Source: an uncultured bacterium
GTDB lineage: Bacteria; Desulfobacterota; Desulfobulbia; Desulfobulbales; Desulfobulbaceae
Assembly: GCA_903896915.1 (NCBI GenBank)
Contig: CAITZN010000247.1
Coordinates: forward strand, 1-6,878
Direction of reading: 5' to 3'
Length of the DNA stretch: 6,878 nt
Shown: in pieces, positions 1-6,488 of the stretch
How the letters are laid out: each line of letters begins with the position of its first letter
Position numbering within the stretch: position 1 is the stretch's first letter
Made by a program: the position numbers and the translations under genes
Notes under the pieces: generated by a model
Told to the model about the DNA's origin: nothing
Database searches by the model: none
Seen by the model: the letters and a program-made list of their open reading frames with translations, nothing else

Positions 1-1376
1 ACAAAATACCCCTGGGTGGAGTTCTCGGTCTCGGAACCAATGATTTTAATGGTGTTCTTGTTGGCGCCGACGGTACCGTCGGAACCCAAACCGTAGAACA
101 GCGCCCGGTAGACATCGGATCCTTCGATGTTGAAGGATTTGTCGTATTTGATGCTGGAGAAGGTGACATCATCGTTAGGGCCGACACAGAATTTTTTCTT
201 CGGGGCCAGCGATGCCATATTGTCATACACGCCCTTGACCATGGCTGGGGTGAACTCAGCAGAACCCAGACCATAACGGCCATTGAGAACTACCGGGGTA
301 AACATGGTGGGGTTGGCTTCGGCAGCTTCGCCAACAGCAGCGCGAATGTCGAGATACAACGGATCGCCATTGGAGCCTGGCTCTTTGGTACGATCAAGAA
401 CGGTGATGCGCTCAACAGTCGGCGGCAGGGCGTTGACCATAGCTGCAGGATCAAACGGCCGGAACAGGCGAACAATAACCATGCCCACTCTCGCGCCCTC
501 GGCAACGAGATGATCGATGGTGGAAGCCACAGTCAAGGCGCCGGAACCCATGATAACGATAACATCGGTTGCATCAGGTGCGCCGACGTAATCAAACAGG
601 TGGTATTGACGACCGGTGAGGGCGGCAAATTTGTCCATGGTGCCCTGGACGATGCCCGGAATGGCGTTGTAGAACTTGTTCACGGTCTCGCGGCCGATGA
701 AATAAACGTCAGGATTTTGAGCAGTACCGCCGATGGTTGGGCGATCAGGGGTCAAGGCGCGCTGGCGATGGGCAATGACCAGATCCTCATCGATCATGGT
801 GCGCATATCATCCATGGTCAGTTCTTCGATCTTCATAACCTCATGGGAGGTACGGAAACCGTCGAAGAAATGGAGGAAAGGAATGCGGGAGGCCAAAGTG
901 GACTGGGTGGCGATCAGTGCCATGTCCTGGCATTCCTGAACATCCTGAGAACAGAGCATGGCCCAGCCGGTCTGACGGGCAGCCATTACGTCGCCGTGAT
1001 CACCGAAGATGGACAGACCCTGGCAGGCGATAGCGCGGGCAGTAACATGGAAGACAGTCGGGATCAACTCGCCGGCGATCTTGTACATGTTGGGGATCAT
1101 CAGGAGCAGACCCTGGGAAGCTGTGAAGGTGGTACACAGCGCGCCAGCACCCAGCGAGCCATGGATGGAACCGGCAACACCGGCTTCCGACTGCATCTGG
1201 GAAATAACCGGGATGGAACCCCAGATATTTTCTTGTTTGGCAGTGGCCTTGGCGTCTGAATCAGCTGCCATCGGTGAGGATGGCGTAATGGGATAAATTG
1301 TTATGACTTCACTTGTGGCATACGCTACATGCGTGCATGCCTGGTTTCCGTCAATAGTGACCATTTTTCGCGACAT
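1..1376 (-). CDS. nifJ: Pyruvate:ferredoxin (flavodoxin) oxidoreductase, N-terminal part, cut by left edge
   Basis: This enzyme oxidatively decarboxylates pyruvate with CoA to acetyl-CoA and CO2 and reduces ferredoxin, in the cytoplasm. The window shows 458 codons of a family usually near 1,200 residues. Domain I carries YPITPSS with Thr31, MQSEAG with Glu64 and HVTAR with Arg114. These fall at exactly the numbers of the pyruvate- and thiamine-diphosphate-contacting residues known from the Desulfovibrio africanus enzyme. IFGDHGDVMAARQTG follows at about 123-137. Domain II spans roughly 260-415. GLGSDGTVGANKN at 429-441 opens domain III. The iron-sulfur and C-terminal thiamine-binding parts lie off the window. 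The start is ATG at 1376, with TAAGGAG at 1392-1386 and a 9-nt spacer; Met5 is a less likely alternative. The gene diverges from nothing nearby and has a long upstream region with two dyads. The symbol nifJ is used by family convention; por is an alternative, and no nitrogen-fixation role is implied. Confidence 0.96.
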   Translation of the reverse strand, partial: MSRKMVTIDGNQACTHVAYATSEVITIYPITPSSPMAADSDAKATAKQENIWGSIPVISQMQSEAGVAGSIHGSLGAGALCTTFTASQGLLLMIPNMYKIAGELIPTVFHVTARAIACQGLSIFGDHGDVMAARQTGWAMLCSQDVQECQDMALIATQSTLASRIPFLHFFDGFRTSHEVMKIEELTMDDMRTMIDEDLVIAHRQRALTPDRPTIGGTAQNPDVYFIGRETVNKFYNAIPGIVQGTMDKFAALTGRQYHLFDYVGAPDATDVIVIMGSGALTVASTIDHLVAEGARVGMVIVRLFRPFDPAAMVNALPPTVERITVLDRTKEPGSNGDPLYLDIRAAVGEAAEANPTMFTPVVLNGRYGLGSAEFTPAMVKGVYDNMASLAPKKKFCVGPNDDVTFSSIKYDKSFNIEGSDVYRALFYGLGSDGTVGANKNTIKIIGSETENSTQGYF

Positions 1377-1410
1377 AAGATCATTCTCCTTACACGGTTG
1401 TTGGTGTTTG

Positions 1411-1428
1411 CCGACAGGCGACTGTCGG
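1411..1428. repeat. Perfect inverted repeat, 7 bp arms, in the oxidoreductase leader
   Basis: CCGACAG (1411-1417) and CTGTCGG (1422-1428) pair perfectly around a 4-base centre. The dyad ends 18 bp upstream of the Shine-Dalgarno site of the pyruvate:ferredoxin oxidoreductase gene. It could be a repressor operator or a leader hairpin in the mRNA. I do not recognise it as a known operator. Confidence 0.6.
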
Positions 1429-1457
1429 AAAAGGTTTAAGATGAACGCTATGGAAAA

Positions 1458-1473
1458 AGGTTCTGAAGAACCT
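1458..1473. repeat. Perfect inverted repeat, AGGTTCT arms, upstream of the oxidoreductase
   Basis: AGGTTCT (1458-1464) and AGAACCT (1467-1473) are perfect inverted copies with a 2-base centre. As RNA this would fold as a 6-bp stem with a 4-base loop. It lies about 82 bp upstream of the oxidoreductase start, and its centre is 46 bp from that of the 1411-1428 dyad. The tight symmetry suits binding by a dimeric regulator as well as an RNA hairpin; neither is proven. Confidence 0.55.
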
Positions 1474-1658
1474 CAGGAAAACATATGTAAACCGTTTAGG
1501 CCTGTTTTTTTTATCTTGTCGGTAGATGGGGTGGGGAATCAATCGTAGAGCCCTTGAGGAAGGACAAGGTGACATCCTGTGAAGGAATAGGCTGTCAAGA
1601 AAGGTGATCGGTTTTCCCATCGGGTTTCTAAGTATCTCCCGCCCCATCATCGGAGCGG

Positions 1659-1688
1659 ACTAGCCACGATTGCATAAAAAAATGTCAA
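1659..1688 (-). promoter_or_regulatory. Weak promoter candidate for the oxidoreductase
   Basis: On the minus strand a perfect -35 hexamer TTGACA (1688-1683) is followed after 18 bp by GCTAGT (1664-1659), which matches only 3 of 6 -10 positions. Transcription from here would give a leader of roughly 270 nt containing both dyads. A second TTGACA nearer the gene has no better -10. The true promoter could be elsewhere in the interval. Confidence 0.22.
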
Positions 1689-1773
1689 GCCGGTAACCCA
1701 AGTGAGCAGCCGCGATGACACAAGATCAACACATTAATGGGTCAAGATAAACCAAAAAATGGTATTATGCAAT
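1669..1773. repeat. Spaced 9-bp inverted repeat ATTGCATAA / TTATGCAAT
   Basis: ATTGCATAA (1669-1677) recurs as its exact reverse complement at 1765-1773, with 87 bp between the arms. The left arm lies between the TTGACA and GCTAGT hexamers of the minus-strand promoter candidate. It could be a pair of half sites for a looping regulator, or chance in an AT-rich region. Confidence 0.3.
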
Positions 1774-1811
1774 GCTAAAGCGTTCTCGAAAATCTGCACC
1801 CGTTGAACAGG

Positions 1812-1838
1812 TTGTCGTTTTTAATTTGTTAATATAAT
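1812..1838 (+). promoter_or_regulatory. Plus-strand promoter-like site with perfect TATAAT
   Basis: TATAAT at 1833-1838 is a perfect -10 hexamer. The best -35 candidate, TTGTCG at 1812-1817, leaves a 15-bp spacer, which is short. No clear gene follows, so any transcript would be a short RNA that might end near the hairpin at 1947-1974. The AT-rich setting makes a chance match quite possible. Confidence 0.22.
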
Positions 1839-1872
1839 GTTCTGTTTTTTATTGTTATTTTTATGTTTTTTT

Positions 1873-1934
1873 GGGGGCGGCCGAGAGGGGGTGCTGTTGG
1901 TAAGAATGAGGGGGGATTCATTTGTGATGAGGGG
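1873..1934 (+). other. G-run cluster following a T-rich tract
   Basis: Runs of five (1873-1877), five (1887-1891), six (1910-1915) and four (1931-1934) G lie on the plus strand straight after a T-rich tract from about 1818. The last two runs sit in a loose direct repeat, ATGAGGGG followed by ATT (starting at 1906 and 1927). Loops of 9, 18 and 15 bases are long for a stable G-quadruplex, so I record it only as a compositional oddity. Confidence 0.35.
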
Positions 1935-1946
1935 ATTGTTGGGATG

Positions 1947-1974
1947 CATCCAATCCCGCTAGTGGGATTGGATG
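1947..1974. repeat. Long near-perfect hairpin, 11-bp arms, downstream of the small gene
   Basis: CATCCAATCCC (1947-1957) and GGGATTGGATG (1964-1974) are perfect inverted copies. The 6-base centre GCTAGT is itself nearly symmetric, so the whole 28-bp element has one mismatched pair. It lies 35 bp beyond the stop codon of the minus-strand gene at 2010-2186, where a transcription terminator is expected. Neither strand has a T-run after the stem, so it is not a textbook intrinsic terminator. It may stabilise a 3' end or be a dispersed palindromic repeat. Confidence 0.6.
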
Positions 1975-2009
1975 TGTGATCATGGGAAAAGTTTCAGACG
2001 CTGGCCGAC

Positions 2010-2186
2010 CTAGTCGTTGGTCTCATCCAGGTAATCTTTGATTTTATTATATAGTGATTCCGGAATATCCGTACCGAACATAAATAACTCGGCCTCTTCT
2101 CCGGTGATTGTTGCTTTCACTTCGGTGGGTAAAGAACGTAGGAATGCAACTTTGGCCGGGTCTGGTTTCAACTTCTTTTCTGGCAT
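2010..2186 (-). CDS. Small acidic protein of unknown function, 58 aa
   Basis: I do not recognise this protein. The frame runs from ATG at 2186 to TAG at 2010. AGGAG (2198-2194) sits 7 nt upstream of the ATG, which is ideal, and a good promoter lies further upstream (2246-2274). The product begins MPEKKLKPDP and ends in DYLDETND. It has about 12 acidic and 8 basic residues and no cysteine, signal peptide or membrane segment. The middle (about 11-36) and the end (about 43-54) look helical. It is probably a soluble cytoplasmic protein. The hairpin at 1947-1974 lies just past its stop. It stands alone, transcribed away from the triphosphohydrolase gene. Coding status rests on ribosome binding site, promoter and sensible composition rather than on a known family; the overlapping frames on both strands lack such signals. 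Confidence 0.72.
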   Translation of the reverse strand: MPEKKLKPDPAKVAFLRSLPTEVKATITGEEAELFMFGTDIPESLYNKIKDYLDETND

Positions 2187-2245
2187 GCGGAATCTCCTGA
2201 ATGTTGTCGTGTTTCAAAGGAACATGTCCCTGACTAGAAATTAGA

Positions 2246-2274
2246 AATATAAGTAGAGTCGAGCAGTAACACAA
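2246..2274 (-). promoter_or_regulatory. Promoter of the small 58-aa gene
   Basis: On the minus strand TTGTGT (2274-2269) and TATATT (2251-2246) are separated by exactly 17 bp. The -10 matches 5 of 6 consensus positions and the -35 matches 3, with the TTG core present. Transcription would start near 2239, giving a leader of about 50 nt before the ATG at 2186. The same interval (2187-2429) should also hold the promoter of the rightward triphosphohydrolase gene, but I see no strong match for that one. Confidence 0.5.
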
Positions 2275-2429
2275 GAAAAGATCACCTATTGTAAAGGATC
2301 GATATAGAATAGAAGCCCCCGTGTTGCGGGATACCGCATTTTCAGGCCATCTAGTCCTAGAAATCTGTTTTATTCAAAATGGGTTTTTGTTATGGTTGCT
2401 TTTTTCTCAGGGTGTCTTTGGGGAGGTCC

Positions 2430-3644
2430 ATGGCTGCGCGACAATCTGAAAAGTCTCAAGATTGGCTGAACGCTATCAGGAAGGAATTGGACGATCTTGA
2501 GCTCGCCCGTTTCAGTGTCCTTGCCTGCCCGAGCCGTGATGCCGTTCGCCGGACCCGTGAAACCCTATCGGATCACAGGCAACCCTTTGCCCAAGATGCC
2601 GACCGCATCCTCCATTCCAAAGCCTATACCCGTTATATCGATAAAACCCAGGTTTTCTCGTTGGTTGACAACGATCATGTCACTCACCGGGTTCTGCATG
2701 TGCAGATCGTCTCGCGTATTGCTCGAACCATCGGTCGCTTTCTCGGGCTCAACGAGGATTTGATCGAGGCGATCGCTCTCGGCCATGACATCGGTCATCC
2801 GCCGTTTGGTCATGAGGGCGAACGTATCCTCTCGCAGATCTGCCGTCAACACGGTCTGGCGTCCTTTCAGCATAATATTCAGTCAGTGCAGTTTCTTGAC
2901 CGTGTAGAACGCAAGGGACTTGGTTGGAATCTTACTCTCCAGGTTCTGGACGGCATTCTTTGCCATGACGGCGAAGTTCATGCCCGTCAGCTTCGGCCGC
3001 AGAGCCACAAGGATTTTTCTATTCATGATAGGGAGATCGTCTCAAAATTGAACGACCCTGCATTGCAACTGATACCGATGACCCTTGAGGGGTGTGTGGT
3101 CAGGCTCTCAGATACCATCGCCTACATCGGTCGCGACATCGAGGATGCCATTGAGCTTCGGTTGATCTCCCGCGAGGATATTCCCGCGAGCTGTTCTAGT
3201 CTTCTCGGTAACAGCAACGGCACCATTGTCTACACCCTGGTCGCGGACCTGTTGGCCACCAGTCAGCAGGTCCGGAAAGCAGCAACTGACGAACCTGACG
3301 TCGCTGCCATCGGCTTCAGTGAAGAAGTGGGGCAGGCCTTGCAGCAGCTGAAAGTTTTCAACTATCAACGTATCTATACCAATCCCGCTTTTAAGCCCGA
3401 TTTTGTCAAGATACATCGTTGTTACGAGCAGTTATTCGCCTACTACCTGACGCAGGCTGAAAAGTCTGGGTTGGAGGTTGCTGGGCAGTTTTTTTGGTCT
3501 TCCATGGCGCCCTCTTATCTGGAAACGCATTCCTCGGCAGCGCAGGTTTGCGATTATCTGGCTGGTATGACCGATGCCTATTTCCTGCGTCAGGCAGCTC
3601 AAATCGGCTGCGAGGTTCCGGACCGAATATGTTTGCCAAACTGA
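2430..3644 (+). CDS. dGTPase-like deoxynucleoside triphosphate triphosphohydrolase (HD domain)
   Basis: Members of this family hydrolyse dNTPs to the deoxynucleoside and tripolyphosphate in the cytoplasm, and so trim the dNTP pool. From ATG 2430 the protein has 404 residues. Family landmarks are DADRILHSKAYTRYIDKTQVF (about 56-76) and the HD metal site: His90 in VLHVQIV, His119-Asp120 in GHDIGHPPFGHEGE and Asp228 in VRLSDTIAY. His128 and Glu131 align with the catalytic His126 and Glu129 of E. coli dGTPase. All key residues are present, so it should be active; the preferred nucleotide cannot be read from sequence. ATG 2430 is preceded by GGGGAGG (3-nt spacer, rather short). The frame stays open to an ATG at 2379, but that adds an unlikely cysteine-rich stretch with no ribosome binding site. 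Its end overlaps the next gene by 16 bp, so the two are likely co-translated. Confidence 0.92.
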   Translation: MAARQSEKSQDWLNAIRKELDDLELARFSVLACPSRDAVRRTRETLSDHRQPFAQDADRILHSKAYTRYIDKTQVFSLVDNDHVTHRVLHVQIVSRIARTIGRFLGLNEDLIEAIALGHDIGHPPFGHEGERILSQICRQHGLASFQHNIQSVQFLDRVERKGLGWNLTLQVLDGILCHDGEVHARQLRPQSHKDFSIHDREIVSKLNDPALQLIPMTLEGCVVRLSDTIAYIGRDIEDAIELRLISREDIPASCSSLLGNSNGTIVYTLVADLLATSQQVRKAATDEPDVAAIGFSEEVGQALQQLKVFNYQRIYTNPAFKPDFVKIHRCYEQLFAYYLTQAEKSGLEVAGQFFWSSMAPSYLETHSSAAQVCDYLAGMTDAYFLRQAAQIGCEVPDRICLPN

Positions 3645-5410
3645 AACCATTACTCCCTGGGGAGCGATCCCAGATGATCATGATCGCCGCCTTCATCGGC
3701 ATCATGTCGGGCCTGGCTATCATTGTCTTCCGTGAGGCTGTCGACTTAGTCCACGAGATTATTTTTGTTTGGGGATATGAGGCCTTGCATATTGCCCAAG
3801 GGGGATGGCGACGAATTCTGCTACCATTGCTGCCCATGGCCGGGGTGATCCTGCTCATTCCTCTCTCGCTAGCGTTTCCCGGGAAGGTCAACGGGTATGG
3901 TTTCACCGGTTTTCTTAGGCGAGTCAACCTGGAAAACGGGGTGATCAGAGCTCGCAATATCTTTATCAAGGTTATTGCTACCGCTCTGACCATCGGTTCT
4001 GGAAACTCGGCCGGTGTCGAAGGCCCGATTGCTCAGATAGGCGGTGCTCTGGGCTCACAGGTCGGGCAGCGGTTCCGGGTCTCGGGCAAGCGGATGAAGG
4101 TTTATATCGCTGCAGGTTGCGCCGGAGGCATCGCTGGCATCTTCAACGCGCCCCTGGCCGGGATGTTCTTTGCTTCCGAAATTGTCCTGCTGGGCACTTA
4201 TGAAATCTCCTCCTTTTCCGCGCTGGTGATTGCCTCGGCACTCTCCACTGTGGTCACCCGCGCCTACTACGGGGCAATACCCGCTTTTCCTATTCCGGAT
4301 TACACTATTGTTAATGCTCTTGTCGAGCTGCCCCTTTACACAGTTTTGGCCGTTATTGTCGGGGTGACAGCGGTGTTACATATCCGATTTTTTTATGCGG
4401 TGCGTGACTGGTTTCGACGGCTCCCGTTGCATCCTCAGGTAAAACCGATCGTGGGGGCATTGCTGGTTGGCAGCATTTCCATTTTTTTTCCGCAGGTGAT
4501 GGGGAACGGTTATGACTACATCGCCAAGGCCCTGGCCGGCGACACCCTGGTATGGCGTATGATGGTGTTGGTTTTCCTCAAGTCGCTGGCCACTTCGATT
4601 ACCCTGGGTTCCGGTGGTGCGGGGGGAGTTTTTGCCCCTTCGCTGTTTATCGGTGCAGTGCTCGGCGGTGCTTACGGCGGTATCGTCCATCATTTCTTTC
4701 CAGAATACACCGCTACAGCCGGAGCCTACGCAACGGTCGGCATCGGTGCTTTTTTGGCCGCTTCTACGCATGCCCCTCTGACTGCTATCTTTCTTCTGTT
4801 TGAGATGACCGGCAATTATCTGATCATTATTCCGGTGATGCTGACAGCGGTTCTCGGCACCATGACCGCTTCTTGGCTCTACGACGATTCGATCGATACC
4901 GTCGATTTCACCCGCGAGGGCATCAATATCCACGAGGGGCGGGAGGTGGCGATCATGCAATCGATTAAGGTAGGGAAGGCCATCACCGAGGATGTCGACT
5001 TTATTAGTGAAAATGCCAATATCAACCACTTGCTCGAATTGTTCCGTTTTGCCCGCAACAGCTTTTATTTCCCGGTGATCAATCACAAGGGGTTGATGGT
5101 CGGGGTCGTGTCCATGCAGGATGTCAAAGCCATCCTCCATAGCGAGGAAGAACGGGTTTGTCACCTGGTGGGCTCCATCTGTACCCGCGATGTTATTATG
5201 CTGACGCCGGACACCAACCTCTACGAGGCAATGAAGCTTTTCGACATCAAGGGGATCGATGAGATACCGGTGGTGGAGAGTATTGAGGAACCCTGGGTTC
5301 TGGGGATGCTCAAGCGCCAGGATGTGATTGCTGCCTACAACCACGAGATGCTTAAGCGTGGCATCAATGAGCGGGCCGAGACTATTCGTATGATCTGCTC
5401 GGCGAGTTGA
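3629..5410 (+). CDS. CLC-family chloride channel/transporter with two C-terminal CBS domains
   Basis: This is an inner-membrane anion channel or exchanger, predicted as 593 residues. The membrane part (about 15-420) carries GSGNSAGVEGPIAQIG with the gating glutamate Glu131, FNAPLAG (172-178), GSGGAGGVFAP (327-337) and Tyr397 in GNY, equivalent to Tyr445 of E. coli ClC. Two CBS domains, which often bind adenine nucleotides, follow at about 447-503 and 514-572. Two ion-path motifs differ from E. coli ClC: the GSGIP serine loop reads GYGFT (89-93), and the internal proton glutamate Glu203 aligns with Ile185. This suggests channel-like rather than proton-coupled transport, as an inference. ATG 3629 gives the natural start MFAKLKPLLPGE. 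The frame extends upstream to 3494, but that stretch lies over the triphosphohydrolase gene in another frame and looks non-coding. GAGGT at 3612-3616 is 12 nt away, so translation may be coupled to the upstream gene. Confidence 0.93.
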   Translation: MFAKLKPLLPGERSQMIMIAAFIGIMSGLAIIVFREAVDLVHEIIFVWGYEALHIAQGGWRRILLPLLPMAGVILLIPLSLAFPGKVNGYGFTGFLRRVNLENGVIRARNIFIKVIATALTIGSGNSAGVEGPIAQIGGALGSQVGQRFRVSGKRMKVYIAAGCAGGIAGIFNAPLAGMFFASEIVLLGTYEISSFSALVIASALSTVVTRAYYGAIPAFPIPDYTIVNALVELPLYTVLAVIVGVTAVLHIRFFYAVRDWFRRLPLHPQVKPIVGALLVGSISIFFPQVMGNGYDYIAKALAGDTLVWRMMVLVFLKSLATSITLGSGGAGGVFAPSLFIGAVLGGAYGGIVHHFFPEYTATAGAYATVGIGAFLAASTHAPLTAIFLLFEMTGNYLIIIPVMLTAVLGTMTASWLYDDSIDTVDFTREGINIHEGREVAIMQSIKVGKAITEDVDFISENANINHLLELFRFARNSFYFPVINHKGLMVGVVSMQDVKAILHSEEERVCHLVGSICTRDVIMLTPDTNLYEAMKLFDIKGIDEIPVVESIEEPWVLGMLKRQDVIAAYNHEMLKRGINERAETIRMICSAS

Positions 5411-5475
5411 ATCAAGCTGTTTTCTAGCCAATCTCGCTAGGATCCAAAGGCTGTCCGTTGTAATTATCTGCTGAA

Positions 5476-5504
5476 TGGACAAGGAAATTCTTTTTCGTTA
5501 TTAT
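5476..5504 (+). promoter_or_regulatory. Sigma70-type promoter of the OmpA-family gene
   Basis: TGGACA (5476-5481) and TATTAT (5499-5504) are separated by 17 bp, and each matches 5 of 6 consensus positions. Transcription would start near 5511, leaving a leader of about 57 nt. This makes the OmpA-family gene independent of the upstream CLC gene. No convincing intrinsic terminator lies between the CLC stop and this promoter, so some read-through is possible. Confidence 0.6.
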
Positions 5505-5567
5505 AGTCAGACTTGATGTGCAAATGATGGTGTGGATTACCTAATAATTAAAGTTTAGGAGGGCTTC

Positions 5568-6488
5568 ATGAAACGGGTATTAGTTTTGGCAGTCATGTTT
5601 GCAGCATTGTCTTGCGGATCTTCCGCATGGGCAGCCGACTCAGAAGGTTGCAAGGATCATCCGCTGTTCACAAGAATGGCAAACTTCGAAATTTACCGCT
5701 GTGCGACCATGGACTTTGATGCCGTCGGTTTTCCTAAGCCAGAGCTCAAGGAATGGAACAATCCTGAAGACTATACCGATGTCGAAGGAAAGGTATACGC
5801 CGTCAGCTATACCCTTAAAGAGGGGGCCGCTTCGGTCAGCGATTTGCAGGTTATCCGCAATTTCCAGAACGCAGTGCAGAAGTCCGGGGGAACAATTCTC
5901 GGCGATTATGTCCGTACCAGTGCTGTCTTTCCCGCCTTTTCGCCAAATGCCTCCAAATATTTCGAGGGGTCATCGTATAGCGGACCCTATTTCAATCGCT
6001 ATTTAACCATAACCCTGACCAAGGGAGAGAGCGAATTCTGGGTCTATCTCTGTTCCGAGGAAGGTCACCGGAGCTACATGCTGCTCATCGTTGAAAAACA
6101 GAAGATGAAGCAGGAAATCAGTGTCAACGAACTGGAAAAACAGCTGAGCAAAGAAGGATTTCTTACCTATTACTTCAAATTTGATACCGGCAAGTCAGAT
6201 ATCAAACCTGAGAATCAGGACAGTGTCGATCAGATTGCTGCTCTGCTGAAGAGTACTCCCGCGCTCAAAGTGAGCATTGAAGGCCATACCGACAATGTCG
6301 GCTCCCCGGAAAGCAATAAAAAACTCAGTGAAGATAGGGCCAGGTCTGTCATGACAGCCGTGGCGGCCAAGGGTATTGCTGCGGATCGTATGGTCTCTTT
6401 AGGGCATGGGCAGGACCGGCCTGTTGCTGATAACCGCAAAGAGGATGGTCGGGCACTCAATCGGCGAGTGGAAGTTGTTAAAAAATAA
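5568..6488 (+). CDS. Secreted OmpA-family peptidoglycan-binding protein
   Basis: The 306-residue product is exported and its C-terminal domain should bind peptidoglycan in the periplasm, tethering outer membrane or envelope to the wall. MKR plus a hydrophobic stretch and AWA before Ala23 form a signal peptidase I signal. An earlier Cys16 in ALSC resembles a lipobox but has Ala rather than Leu/Val/Ile at -3. Residues about 23-180 form an N-terminal domain I do not recognise, with Cys28, Cys45 and Cys162 possibly forming disulfides. There is no transmembrane beta-barrel of the classical OmpA kind. The OmpA C-terminal domain (about 198-306) contains FDTGKSDIKP, GHTDNVGS with Asp242, LSEDRARSV with Arg257 and NRRVEV at 298-303; Asp242 and Arg257 are the usual diaminopimelate-binding pair. 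ATG 5568 has AGGAGG at 5557-5562 with a 5-nt spacer. It has its own promoter, and the RapZ-domain gene follows after 92 bp. Confidence 0.92.
   Translation: MKRVLVLAVMFAALSCGSSAWAADSEGCKDHPLFTRMANFEIYRCATMDFDAVGFPKPELKEWNNPEDYTDVEGKVYAVSYTLKEGAASVSDLQVIRNFQNAVQKSGGTILGDYVRTSAVFPAFSPNASKYFEGSSYSGPYFNRYLTITLTKGESEFWVYLCSEEGHRSYMLLIVEKQKMKQEISVNELEKQLSKEGFLTYYFKFDTGKSDIKPENQDSVDQIAALLKSTPALKVSIEGHTDNVGSPESNKKLSEDRARSVMTAVAAKGIAADRMVSLGHGQDRPVADNRKEDGRALNRRVEVVKK

Larger units (their letters stand above)
1377..2009. other. Long non-coding stretch between the oxidoreductase and the small minus-strand gene
   Basis: I find no convincing coding region here. The only sizeable open frame (minus strand, 1650-1390, 86 codons) is arginine- and proline-rich, has no well-placed ribosome binding site and runs through both dyads. 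The interval holds the oxidoreductase ribosome binding site (1392-1386), the two dyads (1411-1428 and 1458-1473), two TTGACA hexamers on the minus strand (around 1604-1599 and 1688-1683) and a 9-bp inverted repeat (1669-1677 with 1765-1773). It also has a TATAAT on the plus strand (1833-1838), a T-rich then G-rich strand switch (about 1818-1934) and a long hairpin (1947-1974). It most likely combines the oxidoreductase control region with the 3' end of the small gene. Confidence 0.6.

Noticed and set aside
510..1259. 249-codon plus-strand open frame opposite the oxidoreductase gene
   Set aside because: It is antisense to a well-conserved coding region, has no ribosome binding site or recognisable domain, and its composition reflects the opposite strand's codon use.
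1390..1650. 86-codon minus-strand frame ending at the oxidoreductase ribosome binding site, a possible leader peptide
   Set aside because: Its starts have no well-spaced ribosome binding site, the product is a biased basic sequence with no domain, and it runs through both dyads. Conservation would be needed to revive it.
1864..1980. 38-codon plus-strand frame through the G-run region
   Set aside because: It has no ribosome binding site, a low-complexity Gly-rich product and runs through the palindrome.
2038..2274. Overlapping frames on both strands around the small gene (2038-2244 plus, 2047-2274 minus)
   Set aside because: They lack ribosome binding sites and sensible composition, whereas the 2010-2186 frame has a good ribosome binding site and promoter.
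2379..2429. Upstream ATG extension of the triphosphohydrolase by 17 residues
   Set aside because: No ribosome binding site precedes 2379 and the added residues look non-native. GGGGAGG lies directly before ATG 2430.
3494..3628. 45-residue upstream extension of the CLC protein
   Set aside because: It lies over the conserved end of the triphosphohydrolase gene in another frame, and its sequence is unlike a CLC N-terminus.
5424..5440. CTAGC/GCTAG stem as a terminator after the CLC gene
   Set aside because: The stem is only 5 bp with a 7-base loop and no T-run follows.
4376..5482. 368-codon minus-strand open frame opposite the CLC gene
   Set aside because: The plus strand encodes an unmistakable CLC/CBS protein here. 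The antisense product is rich in His, Gln and Asp with no domain, as expected of a reverse-frame shadow.
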